From Tolypothrix sp. FACHB-123 (GTDB lineage: Bacteria; Cyanobacteriota; Cyanobacteriia; Cyanobacteriales; Nostocaceae): a stretch of 43,354 nt of DNA. The DNA is taken from NCBI RefSeq assembly GCF_014697075.1, contig NZ_JACJRE010000060.1:1-43354 (forward strand), read 5' to 3'. The notes beneath the pieces were generated by a model, which worked only from the letters and a program-made list of their open reading frames with translations, searched no databases and was not told the DNA's origin. Positions 25,602 to 33,260 of the stretch are shown one piece after another (position 1 is the stretch's first letter; each line of letters starts with the position of its first letter). The position numbers and the translations under genes are program-made.

Positions 25602-25738
25602 AACTCCAAAAAATAAATCATTCCCATTTCTGGACTCAACACAACTTTTCTCTCTCCTGCTCCCTACCCCCTGCCCTTTTTTTAGTCACAAGTCCCTAAA
25701 TGCGTCGGTGCATTGCGCTGCGCGACAACACACCCTAC
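25599..25738. repeat. MITE-family terminus and dispersed repeat
   Basis: 25599-25624 begins GGGAACTCCAAAAAATAAAT, the same terminus as at 27670, 33045 and 39240, and is followed by a segment (GACTCAACACAACTTTTCTC, then a pyrimidine tract) that resembles 39268-39310. 25705-25738 is an inverted copy of 21207-21239. Nothing coding is supported between 25602 and 25917. Confidence 0.7.
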
Positions 25739-25917
25739 ATTTTTGAATTTTCTAGTATAAATACTGAATTTAAAATAGTAAAATTTTGCGGTAATTACTG
25801 AGTAAATAATAATTTTATTTTAGAAAAAACGGCTTATTTTGGCTATTTTTACTGAACCAATTCTTTATATTGTTGAGAGACGCTATAAGAATAAATGTAA
25901 GTTCAAGGTATGTATTA

Positions 25918-26310
25918 ATGCCACGCCTAAAACGAAGTTCTTCCGTGCTGACAAAAACCGAACTCCAGACAATCGGGTTTCAATCGATTGATCCAAGGCT
26001 AGATTTTGGTGATTCTATCAGTTTAAAGTATTTGAATGAGTTAACTGAACAACTAAGGGAAGAACTCAATGAATATAATAAGATGTTAAACGCCCTTGAC
26101 ACAGCAAAAGAAAAAATAGAAGTTCTGGAAAAGAACATTCGCCAAACTTCAGAACGCTTAATTAGTGGTGTGGCGACGAAGTATGGCAAAGACAGCCGAG
26201 AATATGAAATGATCGGTATGGTAAAAACAAGCGATCGCGTTCGTAAAGCCACTATTACGCGGTTAAAATCAAGCGCAGATGCGAAAGCCGCTGCTACAGA
26301 GACGGTGTAA
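25918..26310 (+). CDS. Hypothetical coiled-coil protein (cyanobacterial)
   Basis: A 130-residue soluble protein starting MPRLKRSSSVLTKTELQTIG. A basic N-terminus and a short SIDPRLDFG segment precede a coiled coil (about residues 35-80, LNELTEQLREELNEYNKMLN onward). The C-terminal part GVATKYGKDSREYEMIGMVK followed by TSDRVRKATITR is a pattern I have seen in uncharacterised cyanobacterial proteins. Upstream in-frame codons to 25870 exist, but the ATG at 25918 fits the family-like start. No known function, no operon partner; it stands between repeat-rich gaps. Confidence 0.65.
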   Translation: MPRLKRSSSVLTKTELQTIGFQSIDPRLDFGDSISLKYLNELTEQLREELNEYNKMLNALDTAKEKIEVLEKNIRQTSERLISGVATKYGKDSREYEMIGMVKTSDRVRKATITRLKSSADAKAAATETV

Positions 26311-26385
26311 CAGGCGACTCCTTGCTAAAATAGGTGATGTCTGCAAGTAATACAATTTCACGTTAATCATAATACAAATACGTTG

Positions 26386-26580
26386 GTAGGGGCATGGCAT
26401 TGCCCATACTTGTCAACTTAACGTGAAACCCTCTTGGTTGCAAGGTTTTGCCCTCACCCCCAGCCCCTCTCCCTGAAGGAGAGGGGAGCAAGAGATTTAG
26501 TTCCCCTTCTCCTGGGGGAGAAGGGGTTAGGGGATGAGGGCGAGGGTTTTTGTACAACACTCGCCGTATATAGCTTTTAG
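26386..26580 (-). repeat. About 195-bp dispersed element, inverted copy of 43001-43192
   Basis: On the minus strand it runs CTAAAAGCTATATA, CCCTCATCCCCTAACCCCTT, a G/C-rich hairpin (CTTCTCC/GGAGAAGGGG), CTCCCCTCTCC, GGGGCTGGGGGTGAGGGCAA, GGGTTTCACGTTAAGTTGAC and ends GGCATGCCATGCCCCTAC-like. The same order appears at 43001-43192. It has strong internal secondary structure and no ORF with coding character. The 26311-26385 and 26581-26765 flanks show no gene. Confidence 0.85.
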
Positions 26581-26765
26581 TAGTATTAACATCCAAATGC
26601 GAACATCTACCATCTCGCCTAGAAAAAACCGTTCGTTTTCTGGGATAGTCGCACCAAATTCCCAACTGTTGGCTAAAAGCAACAACACCCAGAGATTAAA
26701 AATAATTTCTGAGTGTATTTAGGAAGATTAAATTATAAATTTGTGAAACTAATTTTTATGGAGTT

Positions 26766-27608
26766 TTAAATAAACAGGATATCTTTATCAACCGCAAAAT
26801 CAGCAGGTTTATTTTCAAGAGTAGCGAATTGAATTCCTGAGTAGAACAATCCGCCACTAGTTTTATCGTAGCTAAAAGTGTTGAAGTCAATCGGACTAGA
26901 TCCAAAGTTTATATTTATATTATTAAATCCACCTCTAAAAATCTGAATCTTGTCACCTTCCATCCGATTGAAGTCTTTGATAATGTCGCCGCCTTCAAAC
27001 ATCGAGTTGAAGATAAATGTATCAGCACCACTGCCACCTATAAGTGTGTCATTGCCAAAGCCACCTACTAAACTATCATCACCATCATTACCGTTAAGGA
27101 GATCATCGCCATTGATACCCCACAGCTGATCGTTATATTGTGTACCTGTAATTTCAAACCGCTCAATATCTCTGTAATTGAGTAAAACACTGCCATCGCG
27201 GCGACTAAAGATGCTGTTGTATCCCAAATAGCCGACATGAATACCAGCACCATTTTTCAAGGAGCTGTAGTCTGCTTTGAGAGTGTCATTACCTGCACCA
27301 CCATCCACAGAACCATTAGTATTAATTAAAGTATCATTACCTCCTTGACCAAAGAGGTAGTAATTACCATCTCCACCAATTAGGGTGTCATCACCTTCCG
27401 TTCCAAATATGGGCACAGGAAGTACATAGTTAATCGGTGCAGTAAAAATATCAAAATTAATCAAGGTATCGTTACTAACTTCACCAATGACAGGTGCAGT
27501 GAAAATATCAAAATTAATCAAGATATCGTTACTAAATTCACCAATAATAGGTGTATTGATAATATCAAAATTAATCAAGTAATCGTTACCTTCAAAATCA
27601 GTGGACAT
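26766..27608 (-). CDS. RTX-type calcium-binding repeat protein
   Basis: A 280-residue protein with no signal peptide. The N-terminus is three tandem 19-residue units (ND-x-LINFDI-x-x-x-P-x-IGE-x-S, about residues 7-63). Then come haemolysin-type nonapeptide repeats GG-x-G-x-D-x-L-x: GTEGDDTLIGGDGNYYLFGQ, GGNDTLI, VDGGAGNDTL, and after a spacer INGDDLLNGNDGDDSLVGGF and GNDTLIGGSGADTFIF. A C-terminal segment (GGDIIKDFNRMEGDKIQI onward) resembles the type I secretion tail of such proteins. It probably folds on binding calcium outside the cell after type I export. GGAGA nine bases upstream selects the ATG at 27608 over the longer frame. No ABC exporter gene is nearby. Confidence 0.82.
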   Translation of the reverse strand: MSTDFEGNDYLINFDIINTPIIGEFSNDILINFDIFTAPVIGEVSNDTLINFDIFTAPINYVLPVPIFGTEGDDTLIGGDGNYYLFGQGGNDTLINTNGSVDGGAGNDTLKADYSSLKNGAGIHVGYLGYNSIFSRRDGSVLLNYRDIERFEITGTQYNDQLWGINGDDLLNGNDGDDSLVGGFGNDTLIGGSGADTFIFNSMFEGGDIIKDFNRMEGDKIQIFRGGFNNININFGSSPIDFNTFSYDKTSGGLFYSGIQFATLENKPADFAVDKDILFI

Positions 27609-27669
27609 TTTAATTTCTCCGAAAATTTTTCTAAATTTTTGCCTGTAAGGGAGTTTGGCATGAGCTTTA

Positions 27670-27792
27670 GGGAACTCCAAAAAATAAATTATTCCGTTAA
27701 ACGTTGACTGTTGACAGTTAACGGTTCACAGTTAACAGTCAACCGTCAACAGTGAACAATAGCAATGGAATATTTTTTTACTTGGAAGTCCC
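27670..27792. mobile_element. MITE-like element with 26-bp imperfect terminal repeats
   Basis: The left end (27670-27695, GGGAACTCCAAAAAATAAAT then TATTCC) and the right end (27767-27792, GGAATATTTTTTTACTTGGA then AGTCCC) are imperfect inverted repeats enclosing a palindromic heptamer tract (GTTGACAGTTAACGG and its complement). TTA flanks both ends directly, a possible target-site duplication. At 123 bp it cannot encode a transposase. Related left ends occur at 25599, 33045 and 39240, and right-type ends at 7055-7079 and 22309. Confidence 0.65.
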
Positions 27793-27881
27793 TTAGAACT
27801 CCTTGATGAGTTACACGTTGAGGTTTTTGATTTTATGCAGTAGTTTAGAAAAATCTCACAGAAAAAATTTTGCAGGCTTGA

Positions 27882-30491
27882 CTACAGCCAATTTCCCAGC
27901 AAAACGTAAGCAGCCCAATGCAGAGGATGGCGATAATCAGGATCTTTTAAGAGTGAAAGTTGCGCCAGCCTTAAGGCTTCTGCTTTTGTTACCTGCTTAG
28001 TCGCTAGCTCTTTATAAAATTGACCAACTAGACGCGCCCCGGATTCATCATCTAAACTCCAAAGAGAAGCTAAAGTACTGCGTGCACCTGCTTGAATTGC
28101 TACTCCAGCTAGTCCTAAAGCTGCTCTTTTGTCTCCCGCAGCAGTTTCGCAAGCACTCAGAACGAGTAATTCTATGGGTTCAGGGCTAATTTCATCTCTG
28201 CGGCGGAGCAAATCTTTCAATTCATTGACTTTGACTGGTTTATCCCAAGCCAGTACAAAAGTTTCCTCAGCATTAGAACTAAATTGACCGTGAGTCGCCA
28301 AATGTACGACAGAGAAGGGTAGGGAGTCAAGCTGTTTTTGTAAGGCTGTACTAGTAAATGTCTGATTCAGGAGAACTTCGCTAGGTACTTCCGATTCCAC
28401 AGCTTTTAATTCGTCTGCAACATTGGGTAAGGAATTAAATCCGTGTCGTGCTTCTGTTAGTCCTGCAACTAAGGTTTTGAGTTTACTTTGTCTCAAAGGC
28501 TTAGGCCCCAACAATTCTAAGCCTGGTGTCAGCGCAATACTGTATTTTTCGATTAAATACTGTTTACCATCATATAAAGCCGCCATTGGCACATTCCGCA
28601 AAGCACCATCCAAAACAAAAACTAAGGTTTTCACCTGGCTTTGAGAAAGTTGTGTTTCCACAGGGCGAATTAACCAATCGTAAACTTTCGCGGCTAAATC
28701 TTTGCCTTCTGGTGTGGTGAAAGGTTTTTCTAAATTTTCTCGCAGTTGTTCGACAATATTGTCTACTTCAGTTTGAGATACTTTAGCAGCATAGTGGCGT
28801 AGTGGCTGCTGGGGTAAGCTGAGAATTACTTCTAGCTTGTCTTGCAGAATAATCGGATAAATCACGGCGGCGCTTGACTGTTGTATCTGCTCAATCGGGA
28901 CTATCTGTCCTTGAAGACAAGCAGAGCGAAAGAAGTTATCGAGTTCAGCTAATTGTAATGATTCCATTACTTGGCGAGCTTGTTTTAGCTGTTCTTGAGT
29001 TGGTTCTAAGTCTACACCTGGATTTAACAATAATTCTACATATTCACGATACACAGGCTCTACAGCTTCCCGAAAAGAAAATTGGATGTCGCTGTTAATG
29101 GCGACTAAATCGCTGCGCAGAGATGTTAATGTGGTGAAGGCGACTTCATAGGCGGCTGTTGCTTTTTTGATTGCGCCTTGAGATTTTAAAATCCGTCCTA
29201 ATTGCCATTGCCATTGATAGGCTACATCGGCAGCATTAATGGCTTGGGCTAGTTGTAAAGCTTGTGCGGTTAACTCTTGAGCATTTGACCATTGTTGGGT
29301 TTGTTCATACATTCCACCTAAATAACCTAAAGCGTAAGATTGGGCTTTTTGGTCATTTAAACTTTTGGCTTGTTGAATTGCTTTAGCCAGTAACCGAGCG
29401 GAGTCAGATTTGCCTTGATTTCCTAATTTGAGCAAGCTTTTAGCCAGGTTAATGCGAGCATAAATTGCCGAGCGACTGGGAGATAAATTAGCTAAATTAG
29501 GCTGGAGTTGTCGCCAGAGATTTTCCGCTTTTTGTGCTTCTCCAGTGGCTATTAATAAGTAAATTTGATTAATTTGCGCTTGAATCTGGGTAATGTTAGC
29601 AGGTGCGTTGATTGCTGCTTGTTCGTAATATTTTAAGGCAGAAGTGCGATCGCCTTGAGCATAAGCTGTGTTACCTAGACTTAGTAAAGTGGCACTGAGT
29701 TCTTGTTTTGACCCATTGGCTTTATTGATAATCTCTAAGTTACGCTGCAAAACCCTTTGAGAATCGTTGTTAGCACCTACTAATCTCAGAACATTACCTA
29801 GACTACGTAGCCCTGTAATTTGTAATTGTTGCTCTGGTTGCTGTAAGAGTGCTTGTTCTAATTCAGTTAGGGTTTTTCTAGCTTGCAAGTAAAGTCCCAA
29901 GGCTTGTTGAGCTTGAGCCTGATTGACTAGACTACCAATTTTACCTTGGATATTACCAGTAGCACTATAAATAGCTGTGGCTTGTTGCCAGGTGTTCAAC
30001 GCTTCTTCTGCCTTACCTTGAGCTAATTGCAGACTTCCCAGAGTGTTGAGCGCTTGGGCTAGGGTGAGTTTTGCCGGCTGAGTTGTGGGCTGGGATTTTT
30101 GGATTAAGTCGAGGCTAGAGTTAATTGCTACCGTTGCCTCTTGCCATTTTCCCAACTGCTGATAGGCTAAGGACAGATAATTTAACACCATAGCCTGTGA
30201 GAATTGACTTCCTGACTGGCTTTTCTCTACTTTCAATGCCTGTTGCCAAATATCTACAGCTTCCGCAAATCTTTCTACTTGGTATAGTTCTTGACCTTGC
30301 TGAATCAGAGAAGAAGTTGCTGTCACTCTACCCCATCCCAGCATGAGAGTTAAACTTGCAGCTATGAGGGCACAAAGCAGAAAAGATATAATCCCAGTGA
30401 ACGAAAACCTGGATACAGATAGATTTATCGTAGGGGCATGGCATTGCTTCCCTAGATGCGACCATTTTAATTTGGGTGTTTTGTTCGCCAT
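27882..30491 (-). CDS. TPR-repeat CHAT protease
   Basis: An 869-residue protein. An N-terminal membrane helix or signal anchor (about residues 29-52, FTGIISFLLCALIAASLTLM) is followed by about ten TPR-like helical pairs (LYQVERFAEAVDIWQQALKV, LNTLGSLQLAQGKAEEALNT and others), then a CHAT protease domain with an intact dyad: His734 in HLATHGQFSS and Cys781 in VLSACETAAGD, and the usual ending ADPDYRHPLHWAAYVLLGNW-like. The frame opens with a TTG at 30509; the ATG at 30491 is preferred. It begins 18 bases after the haemagglutinin-type gene on the same strand, so the two form an operon. Part of its start region (30430-30447) matches a dispersed intergenic repeat. Confidence 0.88.
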   Translation of the reverse strand: MANKTPKLKWSHLGKQCHAPTINLSVSRFSFTGIISFLLCALIAASLTLMLGWGRVTATSSLIQQGQELYQVERFAEAVDIWQQALKVEKSQSGSQFSQAMVLNYLSLAYQQLGKWQEATVAINSSLDLIQKSQPTTQPAKLTLAQALNTLGSLQLAQGKAEEALNTWQQATAIYSATGNIQGKIGSLVNQAQAQQALGLYLQARKTLTELEQALLQQPEQQLQITGLRSLGNVLRLVGANNDSQRVLQRNLEIINKANGSKQELSATLLSLGNTAYAQGDRTSALKYYEQAAINAPANITQIQAQINQIYLLIATGEAQKAENLWRQLQPNLANLSPSRSAIYARINLAKSLLKLGNQGKSDSARLLAKAIQQAKSLNDQKAQSYALGYLGGMYEQTQQWSNAQELTAQALQLAQAINAADVAYQWQWQLGRILKSQGAIKKATAAYEVAFTTLTSLRSDLVAINSDIQFSFREAVEPVYREYVELLLNPGVDLEPTQEQLKQARQVMESLQLAELDNFFRSACLQGQIVPIEQIQQSSAAVIYPIILQDKLEVILSLPQQPLRHYAAKVSQTEVDNIVEQLRENLEKPFTTPEGKDLAAKVYDWLIRPVETQLSQSQVKTLVFVLDGALRNVPMAALYDGKQYLIEKYSIALTPGLELLGPKPLRQSKLKTLVAGLTEARHGFNSLPNVADELKAVESEVPSEVLLNQTFTSTALQKQLDSLPFSVVHLATHGQFSSNAEETFVLAWDKPVKVNELKDLLRRRDEISPEPIELLVLSACETAAGDKRAALGLAGVAIQAGARSTLASLWSLDDESGARLVGQFYKELATKQVTKAEALRLAQLSLLKDPDYRHPLHWAAYVLLGNWL

Positions 30492-30509
30492 CTTAAGATT
30501 TCCCCACAA

Positions 30510-32900
30510 TCAGTTTTGTACAACTGGGCAATTAACAGATTTCAGGGAAGATCCATGAAGCATGGTGGTAGGTGCTTGAGCTACAAGCATGATGTTACCA
30601 TTAGCAGCAATTACCAAACCTTGAGCTTCCACAATAGCTGTAGATGGTTGAAAAAGCGTTTGCTGTTCTGCTTGAGAGTTAGGCAATTTTTCATTCCGTA
30701 AAGCGTGGGGTTGTAAGTCTTGCCAAACAGCATCACTGTTGAGTAGTTCACTAGGATTTGATGGTAAACCACCCCGTCCAGTGACGATAAATTCACTTTG
30801 TTGATTAGCTGTTGCGCCTCCGGTATCTCTACAGCTTTGGGTAATTAACCGAGAAGCATCTACTAAATTTGTGGGCAAATTTACCAGTCCGTTGCTGGGA
30901 TCTACATCAGGGGTATTAATTTCGACAACTCCGTTGATGCCTAATTGAGAACTGGCGTTAATATCACTCAAAGGAGTTAAAGTTTCCCGGGAATTCAATC
31001 CAAAGATACCTTGAGCGGTAATATTAATTCTGCCGCCTGCACCTTCAAAAGCATTGGCAATAATATCGCTATTCTCATCAGCGGCAGCAACAACAAAATT
31101 TGTATCAATATTAATATTGCCGCCATTACCATTGTTAGATGCTTGGGAATTAATTACACTTTGGTTTTGCATCAAAATAAAGTCGGATACTTGTAACTGA
31201 ATATTGGCATTTTCGCCAGAAGAAGTGAATGCTTCAACTGTACCCCGATTTAAAAAAAGTTTATTAGCATTAACTTTCAGGTCGCCAGGATTACCAGACC
31301 CTAAACTGCTAACAGATATTCTCGCTCCATCTTCGATCAGTAATTGCCCTGTTTCGATCAACAAACTTCCAGCGTTACCCTTAGCAACCCGGTCAGAGCG
31401 AGCAGTCAAGGAAGTAGAATTTTGTCCATTAGGGGTCATACCAGATACTTTCACTGACTCCGAAGCCTTGATGACTATATTCCCACCTTGACCTGGGCTA
31501 AATGTGGCAGTTGATATCTGTGCGCCATCTTGCACAATCAACCGCTTAGTATTAACAGTGATGGTTCCACCATCTCCTGTAGCGTCTCGGCGTGATTGAG
31601 CAAACAAGCCACTGGCAAACTGGCTATCTAAAGTTGTACCAATAAGTTCTACTGATTCTGATGCATTCATAGTTAAGCTACCACCTTTACTGGCACCTGT
31701 AGCAGTAGCTGCGATGTATGCACCATCGCGGATAATCAGTCGGCTAGTGTTAATTATTACTGCGCTTCCGCCTCCAGAACCAGAGTTGGAGACATTTATT
31801 AAGCTATCTTCGTTGATTGGAGAACCTCCAATCAATTCCACCAAATTTGAGGCGTTAACAATTACATTTCCTGGCTTTTTAGAACCTCTGTTACGGTTAA
31901 AAATACCTGATTCTTCACTCACAGTGACTCGCTCACCCTGGATATGAACACTACCTATACTTTCTGTAACGATGTCAGAATTAGCACTGATTTCCGACCT
32001 ACCAGACAATTGGATATCCTGAAAATTTTTGACGTTGTTGTAGCTCAACGTCAGCGGAATAGTATCAGCAGCAAACGACCAGTTTAATTGCACAAAAGCA
32101 TTACTAGAGACAGATCCTAATTCTATCTGTCCGCCATCGGCTATCATTGTTCCTTTTTCTAGGAAAATAGCACCACCCACAAGCGCCAGAGTTTTTAAGG
32201 GCTGCACTTTTAGTCCGATAACATTACCCGTGCTATTTGTTGCTTGCGATTGGTTGATAATTTGACCTGGATTTTTTTCAAATTGTAAACCCAACGGTAC
32301 ATTCACGGTTAATAAGGGCGGCGCTTGGGGATTAATTGCACTAAACGCAAAGCCATTAGCAAATACCAGACTATCCGCTGTACTCGCAACAAATGAACCG
32401 CCCACATCTAACCGGGCATTTGCGCCAAAAACTATGCCATTGGGATTAATTAAAAATAAGTTGGCATTACCTAATACCCCCAGTGTTCCTACAATCTCCG
32501 ACCGATTATTCCCTGTAACTCGTGTGAGGATATTTTCTACTCCTGCGGGGTTGGCGAAATATACTCTTTGCCCATCACCAATGTTAAATTCGCGAAAGCT
32601 GTGAAATAAATTATCTCCCCGGACTGCGCCCCCATTGATGATATCTGCTGTTGCTCCTTTAACTTCCAGCCCTGGGGTTAATACTGATGGTTCGCCACCC
32701 AAAGTAGTATCAGGCTGAATTTCTGCCAGGACAAGGGTTTCTCTACAAATAACCGAAATAAATGTAAACCAGGCTAATGCAAACACTAACACTTCGCTGA
32801 AGCATTTTCTGCTCTGCGGATATTTGATAGGTTGTAGCTTTGCATTACTTGCATTAAACCATTGGTTAACACATTTAAGCTGAAGTATTTGGCATTTCAT
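30510..32900 (-). CDS. Filamentous-haemagglutinin-type exoprotein (two-partner secretion domain)
   Basis: A 796-residue secreted beta-helix protein. After a signal-like hydrophobic stretch (about residues 36-58, VLVFALAWFTFISVICRETL) comes the two-partner secretion domain: GGAVRGDNLFHSFREFNIGD, VYFANPAGVENILTRVTGNN, and LFLINPNGIVFGANARLDVG with the NPNGI signature. The rest is a repetitive beta-helix of about 22-residue turns (LIIRDGAYIAATATGASKGG, LIVQDGAQISTATFSPGQGG and so on), ending in a short C-rich tail (SVNCPV). It is expected to be carried across the outer membrane by a TpsB/Omp85-like transporter, which is not in this window. First gene of an operon with the TPR-CHAT protease. Confidence 0.9.
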   Translation of the reverse strand: MKCQILQLKCVNQWFNASNAKLQPIKYPQSRKCFSEVLVFALAWFTFISVICRETLVLAEIQPDTTLGGEPSVLTPGLEVKGATADIINGGAVRGDNLFHSFREFNIGDGQRVYFANPAGVENILTRVTGNNRSEIVGTLGVLGNANLFLINPNGIVFGANARLDVGGSFVASTADSLVFANGFAFSAINPQAPPLLTVNVPLGLQFEKNPGQIINQSQATNSTGNVIGLKVQPLKTLALVGGAIFLEKGTMIADGGQIELGSVSSNAFVQLNWSFAADTIPLTLSYNNVKNFQDIQLSGRSEISANSDIVTESIGSVHIQGERVTVSEESGIFNRNRGSKKPGNVIVNASNLVELIGGSPINEDSLINVSNSGSGGGSAVIINTSRLIIRDGAYIAATATGASKGGSLTMNASESVELIGTTLDSQFASGLFAQSRRDATGDGGTITVNTKRLIVQDGAQISTATFSPGQGGNIVIKASESVKVSGMTPNGQNSTSLTARSDRVAKGNAGSLLIETGQLLIEDGARISVSSLGSGNPGDLKVNANKLFLNRGTVEAFTSSGENANIQLQVSDFILMQNQSVINSQASNNGNGGNINIDTNFVVAAADENSDIIANAFEGAGGRINITAQGIFGLNSRETLTPLSDINASSQLGINGVVEINTPDVDPSNGLVNLPTNLVDASRLITQSCRDTGGATANQQSEFIVTGRGGLPSNPSELLNSDAVWQDLQPHALRNEKLPNSQAEQQTLFQPSTAIVEAQGLVIAANGNIMLVAQAPTTMLHGSSLKSVNCPVVQN

Positions 32901-33044
32901 GAAAATTATGATTTAGGAATTATTAAACAGTAATGCAACCCTAAAGTCAAATTTATCTTACTACCATCCTAGCTTTTGTAGCAATTGCTGAAATCTATAT
33001 GACGCAGATATATGATCGCGGAAAGGCAGAGGGCAAAGGGAATT

Positions 33045-33130
33045 AGGGAACTCCAAAAAATAAATTATTCTGTTCAAGTCGTTGACGGTTGACGGTTGAC
33101 TGTTAACTGTCAACAGTGAACAATAGTAAT
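33045..33130. repeat. Truncated MITE-family copy
   Basis: It begins GGGAACTCCAAAAAATAAAT after a flanking TTA, then carries a GTTGACGGTTGACTGTTAAC palindromic tract like the element at 27670, but no right terminus is recognisable. It is the main content of the 32901-33260 gap; the remainder shows no gene, and the region near 32880-32990 should hold the promoter of the exoprotein-CHAT operon. Confidence 0.65.
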
Positions 33131-33260
33131 AGACTCATCCTAAAATTTGCAAACAAGTATTTGCAAGGGTTTTAGGTAAATAATTTTCTGACTGGTAAGT
33201 AGGGAATAGGGAACAGGAAATCAAAGTGTATTGAGTTTTTTCAAAAATTAAATAGGAATC

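Noticed and set aside
25148-25746. Repetitive proteins (NTFIEKG, RRGTLSL, MKVFPFS) in three frames
   Set aside because: A 21-bp tandem repeat keeps several frames open at once. No ribosome binding site or family supports any of them as a gene.
24777-25917. Possible cas or transposon (CAST) genes beside the array
   Set aside because: I looked for Cas1/Cas2, Cas6, Cas10, Cas12k and Tn7-type proteins in all frames here and found none; only leader, minisatellite and repeats are present.
26363-26665. 100-codon frame rich in Pro and Gly
   Set aside because: It translates the dispersed structured element at 26386-26580, which recurs inverted at 43001-43192.
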